Below are positions 57,864 through 64,000 of a stretch of DNA of 64,000 bases, in pieces. Position numbers and translations under genes: made by a program. This DNA is from Virgibacillus oceani (lineage in GTDB: Bacteria; Bacillota; Bacilli; Bacillales; Amphibacillaceae), in contig NZ_BMFR01000001.1 of assembly GCF_014638995.1 (NCBI RefSeq), positions 310,001 to 374,000 of the forward strand, given 5' to 3'. Position 1 is the first letter of the stretch. Each line of letters opens with the position of its first letter. The notes under the pieces are model-generated. The model ran no database searches, was not told the DNA's origin, and worked only from the letters and a program-made list of their open reading frames with translations.

Positions 57864-57933
57864 TACATAAAAAGGCTTTGCAGAAATCAGTGTTAAGTGT
57901 AATAAAGGTAGTTATAATAGGTTTATATGATAT

Positions 57934-58006
57934 GGCTCTGTAGCTCAGTCGGTAGAGCAAAGGACTGAAAATCCTTGTGTCGGCGGTTCGATTCCGTCCG
58001 GAGCCA
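57934..58006 (+). tRNA. tRNA-Phe (GAA), CCA not encoded
   Basis: 73 nt ending at discriminator A58006; the next bases are CTT, so CCA must be added by tRNA nucleotidyltransferase. GAA anticodon in GGACTGAAAATCC. It is separated from tRNA-Ser by 70 bp. Confidence 0.95.
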
Positions 58007-58012
58007 CTTTTA

Positions 58013-58041
58013 AAAACAAGCTTTTGCTTGTTTTTTTGTTA
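58013..58041 (+). terminator. Terminator of the tRNA cluster
   Basis: AAAACAAGC (58013-58021), TTTT loop, GCTTGTTTT (58026-58034) and a further T-run. Confidence 0.92.
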
Positions 58042-58088
58042 TCTTTATATATTTTTTATCATTCTCACTGTAAAAATATGCATATAAT

Positions 58089-58147
58089 TTGCAAGTATAA
58101 TAAAGCTCTGATAATCTTGCTTTAAAAGGATGAAATAAATCCTTTTT
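58089..58147 (+). promoter_or_regulatory. sodA promoter candidate and leader hairpin
   Basis: TTGCAA (58089-58094), 17 bp, TAATCT (58112-58117) is a moderate SigA match. Downstream, AAAAGGAT (58124-58131) and ATCCTTTT (58139-58146) form a hairpin close to the likely start site, followed by TATTATATT. It could stabilise the mRNA or attenuate. No PerR or SigB consensus was seen. Confidence 0.4.
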
Positions 58148-58178
58148 ATTATATTATTTCAAGGGAGGATGTTTTATA

Positions 58179-58790
58179 ATGGCAAAATTTGAATTACCAG
58201 AATTACCATACGCATACGATGCTTTAGAACCATCAGTTGATAAAGAAACAATGAATATTCACCACACAAAGCATCATAATACTTATGTAACAAAATTAAA
58301 TGGTGCACTTGAAGGAAATGCAGACCTTCAAAATAAATCTCTTGACGATCTTTTAAGTAATCTAGATGCTGTTCCTGAAAATATTCGTACAGCTGTTCGA
58401 AATAATGGCGGCGGTCATGCAAACCATAGCTTATTCTGGAAAGTATTATCACCAAATGGTGGCGGCGAACCGTCAGGCGAATTGGCCGATAAATTGAATG
58501 GTAAATTTGGAAGCTTTGATAAATTTAAAGAAGAATTCGAAGCTGCTGCAACTGGTCGTTTCGGCTCAGGCTGGGCTTGGTTAGTTGTAAACAATGGTGA
58601 GCTTGAAGTAACTAGCACCCCTAACCAAGATACTCCTGTAATGGAAGGTAAAACTCCAATTTTAGGTCTTGATGTTTGGGAACATGCTTACTACCTTAAA
58701 TATCAAAATAAACGTCCTGAATATGTTTCAGCTTTCTGGAACGTGGTTAACTGGGATGAAGTAGCAAAAAATTATAACGAAGCAAAATAA
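58179..58790 (+). CDS. sodA: Superoxide dismutase [Mn/Fe]
   Basis: 203-aa cytoplasmic SOD. Metal ligands H28 (NIHHTKHH), H83 ([10 protein letters not shown]), D165 and H169 ([20 protein letters not shown]). Overall closest to Mn-type SodA of Bacillus by the [12 protein letters not shown] and GSGWAWLVV segments, though Fe use cannot be excluded from sequence. AAGGGAGGATG is the ribosome site. It precedes yqgE and pbpA as in B. subtilis. Confidence 0.98.
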   Translation: MAKFELPELPYAYDALEPSVDKETMNIHHTKHHNTYVTKLNGALEGNADLQNKSLDDLLSNLDAVPENIRTAVRNNGGGHANHSLFWKVLSPNGGGEPSGELADKLNGKFGSFDKFKEEFEAAATGRFGSGWAWLVVNNGELEVTSTPNQDTPVMEGKTPILGLDVWEHAYYLKYQNKRPEYVSAFWNVVNWDEVAKNYNEAK

Positions 58791-58803
58791 ATATTGATGT
58801 ATA

Positions 58804-58837
58804 AAAACACATGAGCAACTGCTCATGTGTTTTTTTG
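58804..58837 (+). terminator. Intrinsic terminator after sodA
   Basis: AAAACACATGAGC (58804-58816), AACT loop, GCTCATGTGTTTT (58821-58833) and more Ts. Confidence 0.95.
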
Positions 58838-58844
58838 TAAACTT

Positions 58845-59030
58845 TGCCGCGTTCTACCTAACATGCGCCATAAGTGCTTGTGATGGTTTAGTTCATCTTG
58901 GACTTTCTTCTGCCCCGCAGCCGTATACACACGATTTTCCGAGGGCAGCGGTCTAAGAATTGCGTTGCATCTTTATATAATTTGTTTAAAATAGACTATT
59001 TTTAGAAATATAGCCTTATCCCAAAAGCTT
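58845..59030. other. sodA-yqgE intergenic region with repeat-like GC-rich patches
   Basis: No gene. Compared with other spacers it has GC-rich patches, including TGCCCCGCAGCC at 58911-58922, the inverse of the motif at 53201-53212. It may be a decayed copy of the same extragenic element; the promoter of yqgE is probably at its right end. Confidence 0.35.
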
Positions 59031-59087
59031 TCGTATAACTTACAGTGTTTTGCTTAGACTAATGTAATATAGAAGAGGAGCTTATAT

Positions 59088-60359
59088 ATGGGAAAAGGAT
59101 TAGAATACATAACAGGAAAAGTTGATATAACAAGAGATTTAGTATTTTTATTAGTAATTGGAGGACTTTACTCGTTAGGAATATTTCTATCCAATACATT
59201 TGTAAACATTTATTTATGGAAACAATCTGGTGATTATATCACGATTGCAATGTACAATTTAGGGATATTTTTGTTTCAGCCAGTTACGTTTATTCTCGCT
59301 GGGAAACTGGCTAAAAAGATTGATCGCGTAATCGTATTGCGTTTAGGGGTAATATTTTTATCTCTATTTTTTTTGAGTGTTTTACTTATTGCAGATAAAG
59401 CTTCAACATATAATTTTCTTTTGGGCAGTCTGCTGGGTATAGGCTATGGATTTTACTGGCTCGCATTCAATGTCCTGACTTTTGAAATAACAGAGCCGGA
59501 AACAAGGGATTTCTTTAATGGATTTCTTGGTGTTCTACAATCATTTGGCGGTATGGTTGGTCCGTTGTTAGCAGGGATTATTATTGCTAAAATGTCCCAG
59601 AACTTTGGCTACAAAACAATATTTACTATTTCCTTCATATTGTTTATAGGAGCTGTTGCTTGCAGCTTTTTGTTAAAACGACGTCAGGCTGAGGGAAACT
59701 TTTTTTTCAAAAGGATTCTAATTGAACGGCACCACAATAAAAATTGGAGAAAAATTCTGCATGCACATGTTTTTCAAGGGCTAAGAGAAGGAATATTCGG
59801 TTTTATTATTGCTATTTGGGTCTATTTAGTAACGAAAAGTGAATTTGCTTTAGGTATGTTTAATTTGTTTTTGTCTGGCCTTTCCTTTGTATTTTATTTC
59901 ATTGCTACAAAATTTATAAAACCATACCGAAGAAAGATGGCAATATTGATTGGGGCATTGATTCTATACTTCTCCATTTATATTATTCTGTTCCAAATAA
60001 GCTATGTGAACCTTATTATTTACGCAATTCTAATAGGTATTGCATATCCAATTATCAATGTTCCATATGCATCCTTGACTTATGATGTAATTGGCAAGGG
60101 CTGGAAAGCAAAGGAATTACGGGTGGAATATATCGTTGTAAGAGAATTGTTTGTTAATATTGGACGTGTTTCTTCAATTTTAATCTTTCTTATAACGGTA
60201 TCTTTATTTCACGCCGAAAAGGTCATTCCTCTATTATTGATTGTTTTAGGGACTGGGCATTTGTTCATTTACCTATTTATTAAAAATATATATCTGGGAA
60301 GCCCACGAAAAAAAGAAGTAATGATAAAAGAACAATTGACCGACGAAAAAAATCGTTAA
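59088..60359 (+). CDS. yqgE: MFS transporter YqgE
   Basis: 423-aa major facilitator with about twelve membrane helices; substrate unknown. Seen: FLLVIGGLYSLGIFLSNTF first helix, a loop GKLAKKIDRVIVLRLG between helices 2 and 3 (MFS loop), and a charged middle loop around residues 205-225 (KRILIERHHNKNWRK). Identified with B. subtilis YqgE from position between sodA and pbpA and general character. AGAGGAGC precedes the ATG. Confidence 0.85.
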   Translation: MGKGLEYITGKVDITRDLVFLLVIGGLYSLGIFLSNTFVNIYLWKQSGDYITIAMYNLGIFLFQPVTFILAGKLAKKIDRVIVLRLGVIFLSLFFLSVLLIADKASTYNFLLGSLLGIGYGFYWLAFNVLTFEITEPETRDFFNGFLGVLQSFGGMVGPLLAGIIIAKMSQNFGYKTIFTISFILFIGAVACSFLLKRRQAEGNFFFKRILIERHHNKNWRKILHAHVFQGLREGIFGFIIAIWVYLVTKSEFALGMFNLFLSGLSFVFYFIATKFIKPYRRKMAILIGALILYFSIYIILFQISYVNLIIYAILIGIAYPIINVPYASLTYDVIGKGWKAKELRVEYIVVRELFVNIGRVSSILIFLITVSLFHAEKVIPLLLIVLGTGHLFIYLFIKNIYLGSPRKKEVMIKEQLTDEKNR

Positions 60360-60429
60360 AATCGGTTAGAATTTATAGTAATACGTGATATAATAAGAGG
60401 AAATGTGTTGTTTGAGGTGGGGGAGATAC

Positions 60430-62544
60430 ATGGTAAATAAGAAAAAAAAGAAGAAAAAGGCACAGCTTCCCTTTCGTTTAAATATATTATTTTTTGTTGT
60501 CTTTTTGTTATTTTCCGTTTTAGTACTTCAATTAGGGGTAGTTCAAATCCTTAATGGAGAAGATTTTCAAAAAGAGATTGACCGGACAATAAAAGATACA
60601 ACAAAAATTCCAGTGCCCCGGGGAAAAATGTATGATCGGAATGGAAATGTAGTCGTGGATAATAAACCATTATATTCTATTACGTATACTCCAGCAAAGG
60701 GTGTAGATGCTGAAGAACGGCTGGAAGTTGCTGCAAAACTATCGGAATATATATCCATGTATAATAAGGAAAATAAAGAAGAGGTTCTAGATACAATTAC
60801 AGAACGAAATAAAAAAGAGTATTGGTATTTATTGCATCAGAAGGAAGCGGATAGTCGCTTATCAGCAAAAGAAGCAGAGGACATGAAACCTGGTGAACAA
60901 TACAATACGATTTTAGATCGTATTACCGAAGAAGAAATTAGTAATTTTACAGAGAAGGATAAAGAAATCATGCTTATCAAGAAAGAACTTGATAAAGCAC
61001 AAACACTTACCCCTCAAATCGTGAAGAATGAAAATGTTACCCCTAAAGAGTATGCACGTGTTGCAGAGCATTTGAATGAGCTTAAAGGAATTAATGCTAC
61101 AACAGATTGGGATCGTGTATACCCATTTGATGAAACGTTCAGTAATTTCTTTGGCACGATTACATCTCAAGAACAAGGGATTCTTGCAGAAAAAGAAGAC
61201 TACTATCTATCACATGGATATAGTGCAAACGATCGGGTTGGGAAGAGCGGTTTAGAGGAACAATACGAAAGTGTGCTAAGAGGCAGGAAAGAGCAGATTC
61301 TTTATACAACGAATAAAGAAGGAGAGGTAATTGATACAGAAGTTGCTGTAGAGGGTGAACGCGGAAAAGATTTGGTGCTCACTGTTGATATGGAACTTCA
61401 AAAACGTGTTGATGAAATCGTTCTGGATGTGTTAAAGACCGCAAAAGGAGAGCATCCATACGAAAATAGGCATTTGAATGATGCACTGGTAGTCATGATG
61501 GACCCGCAGACCGGAGAAATTTTAGCCGTTTCAGGAAAGTATTATGATGAAGAGGATAAAGAATATAAGAATGCTGCATTGCGAACATTGTATGCCTCTC
61601 ATCGCCCTGGCTCAGCAATAAAGGGAGCTACTGTATTAGCAGGGTTACAGTCTGGGGTAATAAAACCTGGGCAAACCTTTGTTGATAAACCAATCTACAT
61701 TGGTAAGAATTCAGATGGAAAAACGTCATGGACCGGCAATCTGGGTACAGTAAACGACATTACAGCTTTACAAAAATCGTCCAACGTTTATATGTTTTAT
61801 ATTGCTATGCGAATGGGTGGCGACTTTAATTATGTGCCATATGATAATTTGTCGTTCGATTGGGAATCACAACCGTTTCAGCGTTTGCGCAACTTCTACA
61901 GTCAATTTGGATTGGGAGTGGAAACGGGAATCGATTTTCCATATGAAGCAACTGGCTATAAGGGTGTCGATCCACAGGCAGGTAACTTTTTAGACTTTGC
62001 GATTGGTCAGTATGATACATTTACAGCAATGCAGCTTGCACAGTATGTCTCAACGATTGCAAATGATGGGTATCGAGTTCGGCCGCATTTAGTAAAAGAA
62101 ATTCGTATGCCTACACCATATGAGAATGACTTGGGTCCTGTATATAAAAACATTAATACAGATGTGTTAAACAGAATTGAAATGAAACAAGGCTATATAG
62201 AACGTGTTCAGGAAGGTTTCCGTCGTGCATTTCAGGAGCCAGGTGGTACTGCATATAGCTGGTTTGGTGATAAGGACTATAATCCAGCAGGAAAAACAGG
62301 TACAGCGGAGAATAGTGCTGAAGGTGACTATACAGAAAACCTTACACTGGTTGGTTATGCACCATTCGATGAACCAGAGATTGCATTTTCTGTGATTGTG
62401 CCGAATACTGGATCAAGTAAACTTGGTCACCCTAATGATGATATAGGTGAAAGAATACTAGATGCATACTTTGATTTGAAAGAAGAACGTGCAAAATCTG
62501 GTGATAAAAACGAAATTGATAAAGAAGAGAATACAGAAGAATAA
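60430..62544 (+). CDS. pbpA: Penicillin-binding protein 2A (class B transpeptidase)
   Basis: 704-aa class B PBP; transpeptidase for side-wall synthesis during elongation and spore outgrowth. A polylysine N-terminus (KKKKKKK), a membrane anchor (about 20-42), the PBP dimerisation domain with VPRGKMYDRNGNVV, then the transpeptidase: SxxK as SAIK (S395), SSN in QKSSNVYMF, and KTG near residue 622 (GKTGTAEN). ATG 60430 follows AGGTGGGGGAG; in-frame ATG 60403 is earlier but precedes that site. Confidence 0.95.
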   Translation: MVNKKKKKKKAQLPFRLNILFFVVFLLFSVLVLQLGVVQILNGEDFQKEIDRTIKDTTKIPVPRGKMYDRNGNVVVDNKPLYSITYTPAKGVDAEERLEVAAKLSEYISMYNKENKEEVLDTITERNKKEYWYLLHQKEADSRLSAKEAEDMKPGEQYNTILDRITEEEISNFTEKDKEIMLIKKELDKAQTLTPQIVKNENVTPKEYARVAEHLNELKGINATTDWDRVYPFDETFSNFFGTITSQEQGILAEKEDYYLSHGYSANDRVGKSGLEEQYESVLRGRKEQILYTTNKEGEVIDTEVAVEGERGKDLVLTVDMELQKRVDEIVLDVLKTAKGEHPYENRHLNDALVVMMDPQTGEILAVSGKYYDEEDKEYKNAALRTLYASHRPGSAIKGATVLAGLQSGVIKPGQTFVDKPIYIGKNSDGKTSWTGNLGTVNDITALQKSSNVYMFYIAMRMGGDFNYVPYDNLSFDWESQPFQRLRNFYSQFGLGVETGIDFPYEATGYKGVDPQAGNFLDFAIGQYDTFTAMQLAQYVSTIANDGYRVRPHLVKEIRMPTPYENDLGPVYKNINTDVLNRIEMKQGYIERVQEGFRRAFQEPGGTAYSWFGDKDYNPAGKTGTAENSAEGDYTENLTLVGYAPFDEPEIAFSVIVPNTGSSKLGHPNDDIGERILDAYFDLKEERAKSGDKNEIDKEENTEE

Positions 62545-62553
62545 ATTTTTTTA

Positions 62554-62593
62554 AGCCAAAACCTTGCATATTTTGCAGGTTTTGGCTTTTTTG
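62554..62593 (+). terminator. Intrinsic terminator after pbpA
   Basis: AGCCAAAACCT (62554-62564) pairs with AGGTTTTGGCT (62577-62587), extended inside by TGCA/TGC pairing, followed by TTTTT. Confidence 0.93.
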
Positions 62594-62646
62594 CTGCTAA
62601 ATTAAGGCTCTAAATTAAATGTCGGTGGCTTACTCTACTTATAGAA

Positions 62647-62700
62647 TTTACGTTATCTTTACACGTAATTAATAGGCAGTTAATACTAGTAAGCTATTAT
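62647..62700 (+). promoter_or_regulatory. PhoP box (four direct repeats) and -10 of the pst operon
   Basis: TTTACG (62647-62652), TTTACA (62658-62663), TTAATA (62669-62674) and TTAATA (62680-62685), each separated by exactly 5 bp, giving an 11-bp period. This fits the tandem TT(A/C/T)ACA-like repeats bound by PhoP in B. subtilis. TATTAT at 62695-62700 lies 9 bp after the last repeat as a -10 without a normal -35, typical of PhoP-activated promoters. Confidence 0.82.
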
Positions 62701-62764
62701 TGGGTTGTAGAGAGGAAGGGAATACACTAGTCTCTATCAATTCAAATATGTGGGGGTAATAGCA

Positions 62765-63709
62765 TTGAGAAAAACAAAACATTTTGTATTATCCATGTTT
62801 ATTTTATTAACACTTGGAACGCTAGCAGCATGTGGCAATGGTGATGGAAGCAGCAGTGCTGAAGAAGAACAAAAGGTTGAAGTTGATGGATCATCTACAG
62901 TATTTCCAATCATGGAGGCTGTTGCTGAAGAATTTTCAGCTGAAAACCCAGATGTGAAGGTTCCAATTGGTGTCTCAGGAACAGGTGGCGGTTTTGAAAA
63001 ATTTATCGCTGGTGAGACCGATATTTCCAATGCATCACGTCCTATCAAGGAAGAAGAAAAGAAATTGCTGGAAGAAGAAGGAATTAACTATACTGAATTT
63101 AAGATCGCTTTAGATGGATTATCTGTTGTCGTAAATAAAGAAAATGATTGGGTAAACCAGCTTACTGTAGAAGAATTAAACAAAATGTGGTCTGAAGAAA
63201 AAGGTGTTAAAACATGGGCAGATGTTCGGGATGGATGGCCGGAAGAAGAGATTGAATTTTTCAGTCCAGGGGCGGATTCGGGAACATTTGATTACTTTGA
63301 TGAAGTAATCTTAGACGGTGCACAAATACGAAAGGATGCTGCATTATCAGAAGATGACAATGTACTTGTTCAAGGTGTTTCCGGAACGAAAAATGGTATT
63401 GGTTACTTTGGATACGCTTATTACTTGGAAAATAAAGATTCGCTAAAAGTGGTTCCGATTGTAAATAGCAGTGGAGAGGCAATTACACCAAGTCAGGAAA
63501 CCATTCAATCGGGTGAGTATGAACCATTATCCAGACCAATGTTCATCTATGTGAAACATGAATCATTAAAAAATGATACAGTATATAATTTTACAAAATA
63601 TGCACTTGAAAATGCTGGTTCTATGTCAGAGGCAGTTGGTTATGTAGCATTACCAGACAGCACCTATACAGATGCATTAAACAAGCTTGACGAAATTACC
63701 GAAAAGTAA
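62765..63709 (+). CDS. pstS: Phosphate ABC transporter substrate-binding lipoprotein PstS
   Basis: 314-aa extracytoplasmic phosphate receptor. Lipoprotein signal with lipobox LAAC (C23 lipidated), an acidic Gly/Ser linker, then phosphate-binding segments VDGSSTVFP (about 40-48), [24 protein letters not shown] and [16 protein letters not shown] 62765 is preferred: GGGGGT lies about 8 bp upstream; GTG 62750 precedes it. Induction by phosphate starvation is expected through the PhoP box. Confidence 0.96.
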   Translation: MRKTKHFVLSMFILLTLGTLAACGNGDGSSSAEEEQKVEVDGSSTVFPIMEAVAEEFSAENPDVKVPIGVSGTGGGFEKFIAGETDISNASRPIKEEEKKLLEEEGINYTEFKIALDGLSVVVNKENDWVNQLTVEELNKMWSEEKGVKTWADVRDGWPEEEIEFFSPGADSGTFDYFDEVILDGAQIRKDAALSEDDNVLVQGVSGTKNGIGYFGYAYYLENKDSLKVVPIVNSSGEAITPSQETIQSGEYEPLSRPMFIYVKHESLKNDTVYNFTKYALENAGSMSEAVGYVALPDSTYTDALNKLDEITEK

Positions 63710-63747
63710 TTTCTAATGGCAAATGCGGGTTAATAGTAATTGGATAA

Positions 63748-63787
63748 TGAGGAGAGTTTAATCAAGTTCTCCTCACCTTTCTTTTTT
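63748..63787 (+). terminator. Probable attenuator hairpin between pstS and pstC
   Basis: TGAGGAGA (63748-63755) pairs with TCTCCTCA (63768-63775), 12-nt loop, followed by CCTTTCTTTTTT. It lies 39 bp after pstS and before the pstC ribosome site, suited to making more PstS than permease. Confidence 0.75.
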
Positions 63788-63804
63788 ACTATAGGAGGAA
63801 ATTT

Positions 63805-64000
63805 ATGTCGAAATCGGTTAGCGAAATTATTAAAGAAAAGAAACGAAGAAAATTTTTGCCGGGATATTTGGAAAAGGCAGCACCAATTATTTTTGGAATT
63901 TGTGCTGTCATATCCGTTTTTACAACGGTAGGGATAATTTTCACGCTAGTAATTGAAACGATTACCTTTTTTAATCGTGTGTCAATCATAGAATTCATTA
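63805..64000 (+). CDS. pstC: Phosphate ABC transporter permease PstC, N-terminal part
   Basis: The first 65 codons are visible; the gene runs off the right edge. A basic cytoplasmic start (MSKSVSEIIKEKKRRKFL) is followed by a first membrane helix (about residues 28-52, IIFGICAVISVFTTVGIIFTL), matching the PstC N-terminus. ATAGGAGGAAA precedes the ATG. It is next in the pst operon after pstS. Confidence 0.9.
   Translation, partial: MSKSVSEIIKEKKRRKFLPGYLEKAAPIIFGICAVISVFTTVGIIFTLVIETITFFNRVSIIEFI

Noticed and set aside
57376..57960. Open frames of 83-99 codons across the tRNA cluster
   Set aside because: They read through tRNA genes and contain the tell-tale translated T-arm (GxxxPTxxA, GFEPPR); spurious.
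58030..58178. PerR or SigB control of sodA
   Set aside because: No TTATAAT-type inverted PerR box and no GTTTAA...GGGTAT-type SigB pair was seen.
63740..63931. 63-codon plus-strand frame before pstC
   Set aside because: Starts inside the attenuator hairpin and overlaps pstC out of frame; pstC has a clear AGGAGG site.

Overview
The window is a piece of chromosome from an AT-rich, endospore-forming member of the Bacillaceae. Gene content and order follow the Bacillus subtilis sda/yqeG to pstS region closely. Protein flavour and the Mrp-type Na+/H+ antiporter at the left edge suggest a halo- or alkalitolerant relative such as Oceanobacillus, Virgibacillus or Lentibacillus; this is inferred from sequence character, not from a search. 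Almost every gene is a recognisable housekeeping, competence, sporulation or stress gene. I found no phage, insertion sequence, CRISPR array, toxin-antitoxin pair or defence island, and no convincing new multi-gene system.

Layout. 1-1200: start of mrpA (minus) and the sporulation checkpoint gene sda (minus) with a cluster of DnaA boxes upstream. 1209-6350: yqeG-yqeH-aroE-yhbY-nadD-yqeK-rsfS-yqeM, an overlapping operon for ribosome assembly GTPases, shikimate and NAD synthesis and RNA metabolism. 6470-10104: comEA-comEB-comEC for DNA uptake. 10226-14909: yqzM, holA, rpsT, gpr, spoIIP, yqxA. 15053-27842: lepA, hemW, the CIRCE-controlled hrcA-grpE-dnaK-dnaJ heat-shock block, prmA-rsmE-mtaB (protein, rRNA and tRNA modification), deoC, rpsU-yqeY. 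28039-36589: long nfeD-floA membrane microdomain pair, sporulation genes yqfC-yqfD, phoH, pgpH, ybeY, dgkA. 37332-44258: era, yqzL, recO, a glycine T-box with glyQ-glyS, ccpN-ppsR. 44807-53083: dnaG-sigA, an unrecognised membrane protein, cccA, trmK-yqfO, cshB, nfo. 53393-57188: small yqf-type genes, a short NfeD protein and a Na/Pi transporter. 57423-58006: six tRNAs. 58179-64000: sodA, yqgE, pbpA, and pstS-pstC with a four-repeat PhoP box.

Differences from the B. subtilis order as I know it are where the least explained DNA lies. No comER lies between yqeM and comEA. No cdd lies between dgkA and era, where 742 bp appear noncoding. No yqxD lies before dnaG, where about 420 bp are unexplained. 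The zur/ispG stretch is absent after yqfT, where a possible extragenic repeat sits. deoC is inserted before rpsU.

The best regulatory observations are the DnaA boxes beside sda, the PhoP boxes before pstS, the T-box before glyQ, CIRCE before hrcA, and an 11-bp direct repeat around the probable ccpN promoter. Starts were chosen by Shine-Dalgarno spacing and remembered family N-termini; several genes use GTG or TTG.
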